A stretch of 64,000 bases of DNA from NCBI GenBank assembly GCA_018389105.1, contig JACATO010000334.1, positions 186,001 to 250,000 on the forward strand, in the 5' to 3' direction. The notes under the pieces were generated by a model that searched no databases, was not told the origin of the DNA, and worked only from the letters and a program-made list of their open reading frames with translations. The position numbers were made by a program, and so were the translations under genes. The DNA is from Nautilus pompilius (Eukaryota; Mollusca; Cephalopoda; Nautilida; Nautilidae). Numbering within the stretch: the first letter of the stretch is position 1; every line of letters starts with the position of its first letter. Below are positions 23,754 to 38,700 of this stretch, piece after piece.

Positions 23754-26700
23754 ACACACGCACACATGTCTTGCTAAAAAAATATGCAGCAAATTTCTGT
23801 AAAAAAAAGCTGATTTGATTACAATTTTATTTTGTTACTAGTTTGTTTTGTTATATCAAAGGAATAAAAAATAATACTGACCAGTCTAAGAACATAAATA
23901 ATTAATTTAAAGAGAAATGTCATTAATATATGAGGTGTAGACAAAAGGTATCCAACCTTTGGCCAAAAAAACAAGTAATATTAAAAAACTCACCATTTTG
24001 ATTTAGTGTCCTTCAAAGTATTCGCCTTGGGAGTCTACACACTTCTGCCAGCGTTCCTGCCACTGCTGGAAACATTTCTGGAAATCCCTTTTGGGGATGC
24101 TGTAGAGCTGTGCCGTTGAATTTTGCTTAATGTCCTCTGTTGACTCAAATCTTCTCCCTTTGAGTGCTTTTTGAGCTTTGGGAATAGCCAAAAGTCACAC
24201 GGAGCCAAGTCTGGGGAGTAAGAAGCCTGACGAACAAGTGGTGTGTTATGCTTGGTGAGGAATGCATGGACGACGTGGGCGGAATGAGCGGGTGTGTTGT
24301 CATGGTGGAGTTGCCAGTTCGTTGCTGCCCACAGGTCAGGTCGTTTTCGCCGAACAGCTTCACGAAGGCGACAAAGAACCCCCAGGTAGTATTCTTTGTT
24401 AATTGTCTGACCTTGTGGTGCATATTCATGGTGCACAATACCTCTGTAGTAAAAAAAACAGGTCATTATCAGTTTAACATTGCTTCACACCTGTCTTGCT
24501 TTCTTTGGTCTTGGCGAGGATGGATGCTTCCATTGGGATGATTGCAATTTTGTTTCAGGGTCATAGCCGTACACCCATGTCTCATCGCCAGTGATGATAG
24601 TGTTCATGAAGTTTTGATCTTGGCTAGCACACTGCAGCATGTCCTGGGAGATTTCCTTTCTGTTTTCTTTCTGCTGGTCAGACAGAAACTTTGGTACGAA
24701 TTTGGCTGACACCCTCCTCATGCACAAATCTGTTATAATTGACTGAATTGACCCATGGCTGATTCCAACTTTGGCAAGAATCTCCTCAATAGTCACATGA
24801 CGGTCTTCATAGACTATTCCTCGAACCTTTGCAATCATTTCGTCGTTTCTGCTAGTCGATGGTCTGCCACAACGTGGCTGACTGTCCACTGAGGTGCGGC
24901 CATCTTTGAACTGGTTGTACCACTCCTTTATTTGTGTTTTTCCCATAGCATCATCTCCAAAGGCCTTCTGAATATTCTCGATAGTCTGGGTTTGCATATC
25001 ACCAAGTTTTTGGCAGAATTTGATACAGTATCTTTGCTCAATGCGCTCAGTCATCTTGACTCAAAAAGAAAAATCGCACAGCACACTCTTCATGTCTGTA
25101 CTTAACGCGTCACTGCTGGTGACTGGCGCAACCTACAGACACGAAAATTTTTGCGTATGCTCAGGAAGGACGCGGTCACCTAACACCCATGCGGATTTTG
25201 CTCATGCATTATTATTTTGTTCAAACAAATTCAAGGTCGGATACTTTTTGACTACACCTCGTATGTAGGTGTGTTGTAGCTGTTTATATTCAGTTTTTGA
25301 ATAGAGAATAGCAGCTGGTACCAATTTCTGAATTCATCCTGAAGAAGATAAATATTTTCATGTTGGCTTCATCAGGCATTATTGAGTTACAGTAAATTCT
25401 AAACAAACGAGAACTTGAGCCTTTGTTTAAAAGTAGTGTTTTCTTATGACAAACAGCATGATAATTAAAGTTACCCATCCTATGACCAGTGGTATAGACA
25501 CCAAGAGGCAATAAAGGGTTAGGGGGATTAGCCAAATATTTGCACTCTGTTGATGTCAGTCAAATTAAAATAAGGTTATTAGTGGATTGCATATTTGCTT
25601 CACAGCTTGAAAAGGATTAGAAAATGGTTTTATTTTGATAGTTTTATATCTTTCAGCATTGATTAAAAGCCATGTTCTTGTTTTCTTAGTGTTAAGCTTC
25701 CTTAACCTAAGTCTTTCTGTAGTTAGGCTCCCCGATTTTGTAAATGCATAGTACCGGGCTGATGAGTGTCATCTATTCCTGTGCTTCCATTGCACTATGA
25801 TGTTCTAACCATATGTTTTGATAGTGATAGTGCTCTTTGGTTTCGTCTCTAGATGATATGACTCCCTAAATGTGCCTAACTCTGTTGTCATTGGGCTCTC
25901 TAATTCTGTATTTTTTTAATATTATTTTGCTATGGTCACTAGTTTTGAGTCTTTCTGATGATAGACTTCCTAGTGTTGTTAGAGCTCCACAGCTTTGTCT
26001 TTATTCTTATGTTGACTTTTCTTTATTCCATCATTAAAAAAATGAATAGATACAAGAATATTTACTGCATTGTTTGCTATCATTAAATTATTTTAAGAGA
26101 TATGTTTAAATATACTATTTCTGATCTTATGGTGGGAAGTCACTTAATTTTTATCATCATAAGCCAGGTCTTATAAATATAGTTTCATCATTTGTTTTTA
26201 AATATTAAATAGTTAATGCAATATCATTCTTTTGCGTAGAATAAAATACGTATCTATTTTTTTTCTTAGATAGTTGTTTCTTTCAGAATTTTCAGATTAG
26301 TTCTTTTATGCTATGATATTGGAAACAGTGAGTTTTTTTTGTTTTTTTTGAGTTTTTACTTGGGAAGGATCTGTTAAGTTTTGTTTTTGCCATTGTGGAC
26401 TGTTTATAGTATTTTTTCATGACTTTTATTAATGATCTCTATAACATGCGTCTTTTTCACTTGCACTGCATTTATCATCAGATCTGCTTATTTTTGTTTG
26501 CATCAGATCACATTTCTTTGACATTTATGACTACAGCCACTGCATAATGTTTTATTTGTAATTATATCCTGCCATTCTGAATTTTTTTTTCTGACAGTTG
26601 CATAATTAAGGACCTTTCACTGACACACTGCTGCCATGCATAGCCAGATCTGATCTGTTTGTTTCAGCTGGCTAAAAACTAGCTAATGAATTCAGGCAGT

Positions 26701-29700
26701 GCTTGGTCCAAACTATGACTGAGTAACATCATTTTGGAGAAGCACAGCAAAATAAAGAGAAAGAAAAGATGTTGTTACAACACTACAAATTTTAAGACAC
26801 TTCACAATCAACTTTCATTTAGAGAATCTGTAGTAAAAATTAAAAAGAAAATTGCAGATGATTTACAATGTAAGATGAGTAGACAGATTTAAAAGGTTGG
26901 TTGACAAACTTTTCAAAAATAGCCATGAAAATCCCAGAAGAACAGGTAAAAATGAGAATGTTTTTCTTACAAGTGATCAATAATCAACAATTGTCTTAGA
27001 AGACATTAAATTTGTTGTGCAAGTTTTCTCCTTAAAACAGCCTGTTAGTTGTAATGGAGAATGTGCCTTCTTAGGAACTTTGATGCACTGTAAAATTGTT
27101 TGAGACTGGTATTTAAATAAGAATAAATGGAACATTGTATTAGTGCATGCTATTTTTAAAAATGTCTAAACTGCAAATCAATGCTACTATTAATATGACT
27201 GGATATTAATCACTGTAATGGCTGTCAAACATTGAGTGAGTCTCTTCAATACCTCACTCTCAAGGAGTTAGATTAAACACCACCTTTTATCTTTGTGAAA
27301 TTAAAATTACTTTTTCTAGTTAATTTCTGCTAGAAATTGTAATATGAGAGTAAATTTTTGTTACATGAATGACTTTTAACTTTGTGTGGCTTACCAACGT
27401 TTATCCAGTTTAAAACCAATGTACTTATTTTTCCTTTTTTGCCTTGTTTGTTCTTCTTTAACTAGAATGGTCTCATGATGTCATAGCTTTTCTTGTCTTT
27501 ACAAAGGAGACTAGCCTGGCCTGGGACGGGATCGTAGTGCTGAGATTATCTGCCGGAGTGTTATCCTGTTCCACAAGGGCCTGGCACTACTGACTTTTGG
27601 ATCTTCATTTTTAGATGTGGGAGGAAACTCTGCATTAAGGGCTGGTGCAGAGGTGTGAGAAGAAGCCATACTAGGGAGTTATGTCAAACCAAGACTACCA
27701 GTGATCAAACTGAGACCCCATCAACCTTGGTAGTTCACTAGCTTAGCCACTGGACCACCAGCTGGTCAATGTCATGGTTTTAAAAGATGGTTCAGTTAGA
27801 AAGTCATCTGAGCATTGTCGAAAGAAGACACTCTCAAGAGTTTATCATCCCTATTGTTATAAAGAGGCAGTAGAGCTAACAAAGTTTGCTCAATAGATTG
27901 CACAGGTTTATAATCTTTTTATTTCTTTGTGACTTATTATCTAACTGTAAATCTGATAGTAAAAAATAGGCTGCTCATTAAAATGCAACGTTGCACTGAT
28001 GATTTCAGACCCCTCCAGACCTCTGATGGGCATAAAACAGAGTCAGCACAAAGTCACACCTTTGCCTGCTAACAGTGCCAGTCCAGCTGTCCTGGAGGTG
28101 TTTGAAAATATGCGTTCAAAAATATTTGCATTAATCAGCAAACTTGGGTTCGGTAAAATCTCTGGTCTGACTGTGGAGGATGAGATGACTCTGACAACAG
28201 TTGAAAACTACCTGGGTTTCAAGGTGAGTCTTGACTGCATAATAGCTACTTGGATCTTTAAATTGGCATGATTTTGTAAAGAATGAAATACAGAAATCGT
28301 TGTATGGGCTAACTTAGCTAAATGACAGTATTCAAATTGTAGCAGTTTGTAATCAATGTCATTCTATTCTAAATCTTTATCAGAATCTATTGATGTGCAA
28401 TTGAAGTTTTATTTAATGTAGAAATGACAAAAACAATAACAACTTTACGTAAGTAGAAAGTTACTATTCCTTCTCTTGGTAGCAGATGTTGGATGTCTGA
28501 ATGTGATCTGGCTATGTGGTACTAAGCTCAATGTGTAGGGTTTCCTTTCTGCTGGACCCATGAGCATTGGCTTGCTGTCATACTGTCCGACACCCTGACA
28601 TACCTGAAGCTGTGCCTGCCATAGGTGCAGTTTTTTCATGGTTTGTACATTATACTGCAAGCATTTTTTTCTTTTCTTTTCAGAAATTAATAAAATGGTC
28701 GGCATTTGGATTTTTTAGAGATGTGTTTAAATTGCATGATTGAGTGGGTTTTTTTCTTCTTCTTTTTTTTACTCTATGCATTTTGGTGTTCTCCGAGAGA
28801 CGCTATAACCATCACAGAAACTCCTCCATTACCAGGTCTCTGGATTCATCGCTCATCAAAATGTCAGCATCGAAAATAAATAATAAACGAATATCGAGTT
28901 TGGTTTACAATAGAATTCCCTGATTCTGTGTCCAACTATGGTTAGCGTTTTGTTGTTTTAGTGGATTCTTATCATTGCTATTACAGTTACAGATGTGGAT
29001 ATAGAGAGTTAAACTTGCATGGAGATTTAAATTACTAATCATCTAGGAAAATGTATCCTTGTGGTAATTTTTGTCTGCGACTAAGTACCGTTGAAACTGG
29101 TCTTTATGAGCAGATGTGTTGTTGGCTGTCAAATTTGTTGATTTCCTTAATTTATGTTTTTGACAGCATCTTGGATATTTCATTAGACAAAACCCTGAAT
29201 GAATGGATAGATGTAGTAATAGATTTGGTACTGTAGTGGGGGTGTGTGTGTGTTCAGCTTCTGGATTTTTAATACTCTCACTCCAAGCTGTTGTAGGTAA
29301 TAGATGTTTAAAATTATGAAAAATGGACATGAGATTGATCACACAAGAGAAAGCTGTTATTGCTGGCTAAAGAAGGCTAAGTACCTGTTGGTTTTAATGA
29401 ATAAGCTGTTTAACAGTTGCTCGAAAAGTACCATAAAACCATCCTAAGTTTCCCAGAATATTATTTAATAAAAAGAGTATTACGGAAGTCTCTGTTGGGA
29501 AAATTTGGATGGTTTCATCTTCATGTAAATGTGAAACTAGCAGATCAGTAGAGTATTAACAACGGCAACCTTTTTGTGCAAGCACTCATCCAATAAGAAT
29601 AAGAATAATTAAAAAAAGAAAAACAATCTGATAGAAAAGAAGTCTAATTCGTTACATTTTCTTTCTTTGCTTTCATGTTTAGATGGGTGAAGTGTGGAAT

Positions 29701-32700
29701 GAAATAATGTCTGAAATAGATGAAAACAACCTACGCCCAATTTCACCAGACAGAGACAGCTGCAAGATTATCACCTCTGGCTTTGAAGAGCAGGTTAACT
29801 TTGCCATCAGTGAACAGGAAGAACTGGTTAAGATGAAAAAAACCCAAGCAATTTTAGATGAGCAGGATTATTATGCAGAGGTGAGAATAGTATCAAATTT
29901 CAAAGCATGTAATCTTAACTATAATTTGATGTATTTATTCTGAACTATACTATTAACATTCTACTTTTAATTGTGAAAATAATCACCTCATATAGGAAGG
30001 AGTGTGTATTCATTGGAAGCTACTGTTTTTGAAACATTTTATAATGGAATTATTTAAAACATGTGAAATAATTTGCAATCTCAAAAAAAAATATTGATTA
30101 CTTTTTCTTCAATACTAAAAATCAGAAAAGCAACTTTTTAAAAAATAGATTTCAACCTAGTTTCCATAAGAAAAGAAGGTATTGTGTATTTCTCCAAAAC
30201 AAACAAAAGATTACTGTCATTACAATCACACACTGTCTTAGCAACACTTTCTGAGAAGGCATGACATAATATCAATACTAATCAGTTAATTGTTTGTGTA
30301 GTTAGGCCACACCACTTATTGAAACATTTTATCTAATTTAATGTGTGCTCCTTACCAGAAAAAAAAATGATAATACTTTAATTAAAACACCTCAAAAATG
30401 TCAAACTAAGCAACTACAGTCTTTTCCAAGTAACCCACCTCTTTTATGTTACAATGATTAACCTCTCAATGAGGAATTTAAAATGTAAATAGGAAGGGCA
30501 TATAATTTCATAGAAATAAGAGTGACTGTCATCAATATTTTAAATGTACATGCAAAGTTGAGTGTACATTTTTTTTTTTTTTTTTAATTTAGATGAGAGA
30601 AAGTCATCTTCCACAAGAAATAGCTTTGAATGATTTTGCTGAGTTTGTTGCACGGACATCCAAGTATTCCTTACTGAAGGTAAACAGTATATACTATGGT
30701 TGTTAGGTGTCATGTTGTTGTTGGCACAATTGTGCATTGTGTAGAATGAAATCAGTTTGCAGAAAGAAACAAGTAAGGCAGACTAAGTTTATGGTAAGGA
30801 AGCAAGACGAAAACAATGTTCTAATGTTAGAGGCTTTTCATGAAAAACGCAGCTGAGATTATTTTAGCAATAAATTGTAGAACTACACAGAAATTCTGTA
30901 GATCTTTGGTTTACCATCGTGCTCTTAACATTGCGCACATCAGAGATATTTTGTGGCATCTAAGAAAGCAAACTCAGCGCATTGTGAAAACTGTACTTAT
31001 TTTATTTTATTAAGTAACGCTGCAAAGTTTTCCCAATGTAATATAAGGCAAAAAAAAACTAAAAAAACCTATTTTTGTAATTCTGAAAAAATATAAATGA
31101 ACATGCATAATGAAAAACATCTAAATAAAATCCAATAAACTTTATTGTATATATAGTCTAGTAGTGTATGCGATTTACAATTTTATTTCTAAAATTAAGG
31201 TAAATTTCTGTAATAATTTTTTAAAAATAAAGACTATAGTTTAATTCGGTTTTTTTTTTGTAAATGGTGCTAAAAGTGTAAAAAATTATGTATAGAGTAA
31301 TTGTGGAAAAGGTATGGAATAATCTCCATTCCAGCAGACCATGCAGGAAAGCGATGTATTCGCGCTGATTTCTTACCTGAGTGATGTAAAAGTTTTAGAC
31401 TTTTAAAAATGCAGCTAGAAAAACTAAAAAAAGAGAAAATTTTAGCTGGATTTCAGGTACTGTGTGTTTTAAAGAAACAGAAATCCAAGCCAAAAGAAAA
31501 CACATCTTAAGAAGATGGTCAATAGTCATGAGTTTAGCTTCAGCTATGTTTGTTTGTTCTATAGGGAGAGTGTCCTTTTATACCAGATGTATCCCTTTAA
31601 TGTTGTAAGGAATGTGATGGGGTGTGGATTGGAGAGAAATTAGGGTAGTCCAGAGAACAGAAGAGAACCATTGAGTATAATTTGTTGACCTGAGACAGAG
31701 ACAATGTTGACTTGGAGATGCTGCTTTGGTAGCTTGTTTGTTGTGGTTCTGCTTGCCAGCTGATCCTTATTTCTTCAGTTTGTGTTAATTAGCAGGATTT
31801 CATATTGTTATATATAGCTGGCACAGGTAATAAGTGGAATGGGAGGAGAAAGAGGGAAAAAGTACAAAAGGAACTTGGGTAAATAACCGACCCCAACAGA
31901 TGTATGACCTGGCAAAGAGATGGGGGTCATAAACCACATGGTAATGACTAGGGTATTATTAAGTTGTGTTAAAAGGGACATGTTTAAGATTACTGTGTTT
32001 TGTAGGATGATTTAGATTTTGTATGGCTAGTCTTCTACCTATGAGATGTACCTGTTTTTTTAAAATGGTTTTGGCTTTCATACTTAAGGTATTCTAGGCA
32101 ATGGGCTTATGTTATGTATTCAGCTTTACAAAAGGTTAATGTATATAATTTTAACCCTTCTTTTCCTAAATCACTGAAGACTAAAGAATAAAGGATTTGC
32201 TCTTTCCTCCAAAAACAAAACAAAACAAACTTTATGTAATATTTATAAAATAATGCATGTGTGTGTGCCAGTAAATGCCATATTCCATAACTCAAAACAG
32301 ACAGACACATACACACATGCATTATTAAACTTCTCAACCAAATCTAAATATTATATAAAACTGCTGAAACATTTAATTTTAAAATTAAGTGGTTAGCTTA
32401 GGAAAGTAATAAATGTTATGCCCGTTTTAACAAAGAAGTGTTACAAGTGCTTCTGCTAACAGCTGTAGGCTGGTTAGTTTAGATTTGATAGTTTGTAAGG
32501 AAAGTCTAAAGGCAGTTTACAAAGTCATCAAAATGAAAAGGAATTAAAAGATTTTGTCAAACAGGTCTTTTAGTTAATGCTAAAAAAGTTGATGTCAGGT
32601 TTCTATTAAAAAATGTTAAGAGAATAGATTTACATCATTTACTTTTCTAGTGGTTGAATCACTACTTAGAAAATGGATAACAGAAAGAAGTTTTAAATAG

Positions 32701-35700
32701 TGTACGTCTTCATATTGACAAATCTATGTAAGGAAAATCAGCAGTGGCAGTAAGCAAAAGCATACTGCATACTTTAAATAAACATGGTACAACATTAGTC
32801 TTGGACCAAAAGAAGACGACTGCAGCCAGGCTTACAGGCTATAGTGTGGAGAGTATGGAAATTAATGATTGAAAGAGTGATTTGGAAAATATTTAATGGG
32901 AGGATAGCATTCTGTCATTGAGTGCTGGTTTCAGATTTCTAATAAAGAGAGATTCTACAATATTCCAATTTAGAATTAATACTGTTTGATTGAGCTTTGT
33001 ATTTTGTTTTACCTGGAAATTTCAAATTTATTTAAGTGAAGTTTGTTTTTTTGTCACTTGCCTTTTTTTTGCTTTTTGTGTGTAAATGTAATTCTAATTA
33101 TCTCAAATCTGATATACATATGTAAAAATGAAATGCTCCATAGTACAGCCATGTGTTGATATAGTACACTGATTGATTGTCATGAGAGCAGTCAGAAAGT
33201 TCCACACCTGCTGAAGAACTATTAGAGTATAGGCAGTGATATTGTAAGGTGGGGAATGTGTGATAAATATTATGGCTCCTGGGGAAGGGAATATCACATT
33301 ACAAACATATAGAAATCAAAGTCTTAACTTGTGAAAACTACTCCATGGGGCAGATTGAAGCTAGACTTCATATTTTAGGAGAAGCATTATGCAAGTCTCT
33401 TGGGAGGATACACAAAATAAATTGGTATTGTTGACAACAGATGGTGGTAAAAAACAAAAAACAACCAAACTCTCCAAAAGTGATGTTAAGTATGTCAGGG
33501 TATGTTCTCTATGTTATAGATGACAGGCCAGTAGAAATTTTGTGAAGAATCTAGCTGCAAGTGCAGATGTTATTGTTTTTTCAAGACCAGTAAAATACAC
33601 ATTAACATGGCAATCTCAATGGATGTGTAGCTGCCCAAATATTTTTGCTGAGGAGACCAAGACTGAAATGGGCAGTGGAAATGAAACAGTGAGAAAGTTT
33701 AATCTGTTTGTCAATAATCAATGGCAGTTTGTTCAAAGGTGGATTGGGAAGCGGTATAACAGACAGTGTATACCAGTTATAGTGAAGCATGTGGATAGAT
33801 CAATACAAATGCTGGTTGCATATCAGCCAAGGATATAAGAGATTTGCTTAAAATCAAAGGTATACTGACTACTTGTAGGTGCAGGTTCTCTGCCAGCATG
33901 ACATTGATCAAAAGCATACTTAAAACTGATGTGGTTAAAAACTACCTGGAACATAAAGAGATTAATGAACACTTACACAAATGCCTTGCCTGCAAAAAAT
34001 TCTTGATTCAAACATCATTGAGTTTATATGGGTTATATGGTTACTGAGAAAGTTAAAAAAAACAACACCCAAACACCTTGGATGAATTGTGGAAAGTGCT
34101 ACAGGATATTTTGAACATTCCGGTCCTACATTGCTAACTTATTTGGTAGCATGAAAAGAAAGTGCCATATTCTATTTAAAGTAGTGGGCTCACATATGAA
34201 ATACTAATCCACTAAGAACTTATTAATTTTTTTTTTGTATATTTTCTTTAATATTGCATTGTATGTATAATATATATCACTCAGTTATAATTACTCCTTA
34301 CTTTTCCATATCTTATGTGCATTTCCATATTTATTTACATTGTATACCGAGAACTTGAAAACTTTCTATGAATGTGAAGAGGAAACAAGCAAGCAATGTA
34401 CTGCCATTTCTATTATAGCTGTAGTGTACTTTGCAGCCACATTTATTTCTGTGTTGTGAATTAGTTTGGAAGAAAATTCAGACAACTGGTTTCCTGTTAA
34501 AACATAATTGTGATGGAAATGGCATTGTTAACATCCAGTGTTCTATTTGTGTTGACATTAATGTTGTAAAATCAAATCACCAATGGAGCCAGGCGACTTG
34601 TGCCATTAATCACTTGGCTGTGCACTACAGGGTTTTTTTTGTTTTGTGTCATGGGAGTTTTTGTTGTTGGTGAAGCTTAGTCTTTATTTCTAGAGTTGGC
34701 ATCAGGTGTCTGCTAATTGTTTTGTTTGTGGGCTGCTTGCTTTTCAGGCTGCAAAACAACGTCAGACCCTGTCTGTTGACGCTTCGCGCATTCACACAAG
34801 ATACCAAGAACTGTAAGTCATATTTTGATAATACCATTTGATTTGGGTTTTTTTTTTTTTTTTTAATTTCGGTACTTCCCACTCCTCAAAAGATGTGAAG
34901 TATAACAGATTTAATCCGACATGCTATTACGACTAATCAAATCCTCTTACGTGATTACATTTTCTTACCATTTTATTTTAGAGTCGTTTAATAAATCTCC
35001 AAAATTTGTGGAAATTCATCTAGAACTTATCTAAGTGAGAATAAGTAACATGGTGATTCATGGTAGGCTCTGGTCCGTCTTCAAGTGGGTCTTGCAAATT
35101 TTATTTTACTTTCTGCCAATTGAATTGAGAAACTGAGCCTATGAAGGAAGAAATATGACAACATTTTTATTAACCAACCATCTCTAGTAGTGTCTGGAAA
35201 TTGCCATTTAAGTCTGGGTTTTAATTTCATTTTCTTCCTGCATGAAGGTCTTATTTGAAGCATAATAACTTAATCATCATTTGTCACCAGATTCCCATTT
35301 ATAAGGGATGTGTGTGGTTTTATTTTTTCTTTTAGATAAAACTTTTTACACAGATATAGTCTTTATCATACAAACTAGGTTAGAAGGCCAGTCCATTTAG
35401 GGGCTCCATAACAAAACACAATCTATTTTTAATACCGTAGTCCTTTTCCTAATTTCTTCATATACATGTTAGGAATAATAATAATTTTAAAAATTGCAAA
35501 AAGCCCTAAAAAATGAACAGCATTGTAGTTAATATAAGATTTGCATTGGTCTGGTGCATGATTCTGGTTTAATATATATATGTTTGTGTGTACCCCTATG
35601 CTTACAAAAGAGACAACCCTGATGAGGGAGTGTAATACTCTGGTTATCTGCCATTGCTAGTTATGTACTTTGTGGGGCCCAATACTTTCAACTGCAGCAG

Positions 35701-38700
35701 AAAAATTCCTATCAGAACCCTTCATTTTCTACTTGCGTGGCTGGCTGACAAAGACGAGTAAGAAGAAACCATGCCAGGGAGATATGCCAAACTTAGTTGA
35801 TCCCCAGCAGGAATTCAAACTTGAGAGAGCAGTTCATTAGTTTATCACTGGACCATTGCGGTATTCAATTATAGTATATAAATAGCTTCGCATATCTATT
35901 ATGACCTTTACAAAATTTTAATACACCTTCCCAAAAATATTTTTTTAATGTTTAATCTAAATTATGGCTGTTTGAGTGAGCTAGCTAAATTTCTTGGATT
36001 ATTCCATAGACAGAGGAGTTTAAAAAATGGACATCAACACATGTATATTAATCATTGTTCAACAGGTAGCAATTGGATCTTTTTTATGAAGAATCAGTAA
36101 TGGATTCTGGGATTATTTTGCATGAATAACTTTACTATATACAACATCCCTATTGACCTTATCAATTTGATCCATGGATGCCATAATAGTTTCATCAGTA
36201 TGGGGATTGTTCTGAGACAATACTAGTCAGACTGATAAATTTCAAGTTTTAACTTTAGTTATTTGTAGACTATTTTAGAATAAATATGTCAAAACTACTC
36301 TTCATGGTTACATGTGGCCTCAGTTAATTCAGTTAAAACTGATAAGGTGACGGGAAGTGCCCAATCTACTCTCTACTTTATGCATTTCTGTTGGTTAACT
36401 TTAAGGTGTATCAATGATCGTAAACAGTTAAATCGGTATATTGATTTAGGTTATCTTGTTTTGAAAGGAAACACCTTTTTTTTTCAGTGAGGAGAACTAA
36501 TGTTGCACAAAGTCACATGAAACACTTGTAATATGTCGTGCAGTATGTAGATTACTGATATAAACTTGGTAAAACAGTGTGACTGACCGGGTACCATGTA
36601 GCAGCATTATTTTACTTTGTGGAAATGTGTCCAGATTTGTGTCAAAGCTCATAAATAACAAAAAAAAAACTTAGCAGTTTTAAATATATAATTTTCCTTC
36701 CACCAAACAATTTTAAAACAAAACAAATATTTTTGGATACCACTTCCTATCTTTCCATTTATTGAAACTTTTGCATAATTGCTAAACAAATTTTGTCCTC
36801 TGTAAATTACAACAAAAAAAAAAAGAAAGAAAATTTTAAATATTTTAAAATGCTTCTGTTTGCATTTGCTTCTTTTTTTTTTATCACTTTGCAAATAGAT
36901 GGATTGTCCTGCAATTTTCACTCCATAACACAAAATAATTAATAGTGATGCCAATAAAATTTCTGGCCCTTGTTTGATTAACTTTAGAAAAGTTGCACCA
37001 ACTGGAGTCACACAGTCTAAAGTTGATAAAACTAGAAAGTAGAAAAAAACAACAAAATGGACATTTCAGCCCCCCCCCCCCTTGCTGTATCCTGATCCAG
37101 GCACCAGAGTGAGTCATGTGTGATGCATTAAAGTGCTTTTGTTGTCAGTCAACAGCAGCTGCAGCTTAGTCAGAATTTACAGCAGCATCGATTTTTTTCT
37201 TCTTCTTTCCTTCCTTCCTGCAACAGCTGATTGCTTTTTGTAATTTACAAGTGTCTAATCTGCCCAGCAAACAGCCAAACCGTCATCTCAGTGCTTCGAG
37301 CAGGATTTTTCTAACGTGAGCCGTGGAGAAACAACAGAGTCATCTCAGAAAGGAGCATTTTAAAAGTGGCATCATGTTAATTATACTTGGAAATCAAGCA
37401 AAATCTTGATGCGAAGAAAAAAAAAAAAGAAAATTCTATGATGAATTTGTGTTATTAACAGGCTGCATTCTGCGCATTAATATCAGCATTTTTTATGACA
37501 TTTAATACTAGATGTTTACTTTGGCTAAGTCATGTTTGCACATTACTGTAAATTATTAGTATGGGCATTTTTATTTTATTTTAAATTGCTCTAAGCTGAA
37601 AAGAGATAATACGTGATAAAGAGCTCTTTATAGGAAAGGCCTCTGGAGTTTTTGTATGATTTTTTTTTAAAAACATTCTATTATTATTCATAAATTTGAA
37701 AGAAAACAAACATAGGGCTTATTTAACCAATATAATGAATGGTTATCCCTTTTGTTTTATTTATTTATTTAAGTGTAAACTATTAATTTTCACCACTCTA
37801 CAGTATAATTATTGATAGGTTGGTTAACGTTTATAGTCACAGTTATGTACATTTTATTAGGCATTGAACACCTTCAAAAAAACAAAAATAGAAGGGGTTT
37901 ATTGTAGCTATTAATACTTGGTATTGGTAATATAGGGTCACAACTTTTTAAAGAGCTTTTCTGGAGGGATTGACAATTCTATGACATTGAAGACTATTAT
38001 TTATTTATTGTTTTTTTATTAAAAGTAAAGATATTAAAGCATAAATGATTTTGTCTTTGATGTGCAATATAAATCTAATTTATAAATGCCGATAGGTTAG
38101 AGGATCTTCCAACAATGCAATGCTATAAAAACTCATGACCGCCTACAATTAGAAGTCAGTGAAATGTATACCAACCTTCAAAAAATAGATCAAAGCTAAT
38201 TTTTTTGTCATTGCATTATTTGGCATGATTTCTTTTTGGCAAAGTTGTGTATTTTATTTTCTTCAGGTATTCAGATTTTCTTGCCATACTGATTTGATAG
38301 CTAAATGCTAAGAAGCAATCAGCAATAACCAGAACGTCATACACAGCAGCCACTTTAATCAGCAAGCAATGTTTGTATACTACCAGAACAAACATATTCA
38401 CATGTGAGCACAGTCACCTGACTGTTTACCTGTGATTTTTCTGCACCCCCTTGCTGAAAATACACCTCAACATGCATACACACACAACACACTTAGCAGA
38501 TACATACACGACTGATCATCAGCAACAGATCAAGAGATTCTGCTAATATTCTGTACAGCATTGTTTTCTAGACAAATTTGCTAATGGAAATTTGAATATT
38601 TTAAATTTCCTATTTTAATTCTGATAGCAGTATTTGTAAACTACATGGTGTCCCTCTTAGTGGTAATTCTAGTCCTGGTCTTAATTCTATTTTTGTAGTT

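Noticed and set aside
24000..25054. Host gene of the GVQW-motif type
   Set aside because: The frames are bounded by mariner inverted repeats and TA duplications and carry mariner catalytic motifs, so this is transposon sequence.
36649..37011. 120-codon minus-strand frame rich in Phe and Lys
   Set aside because: Created by A/T-rich low-complexity sequence; not protein-like.
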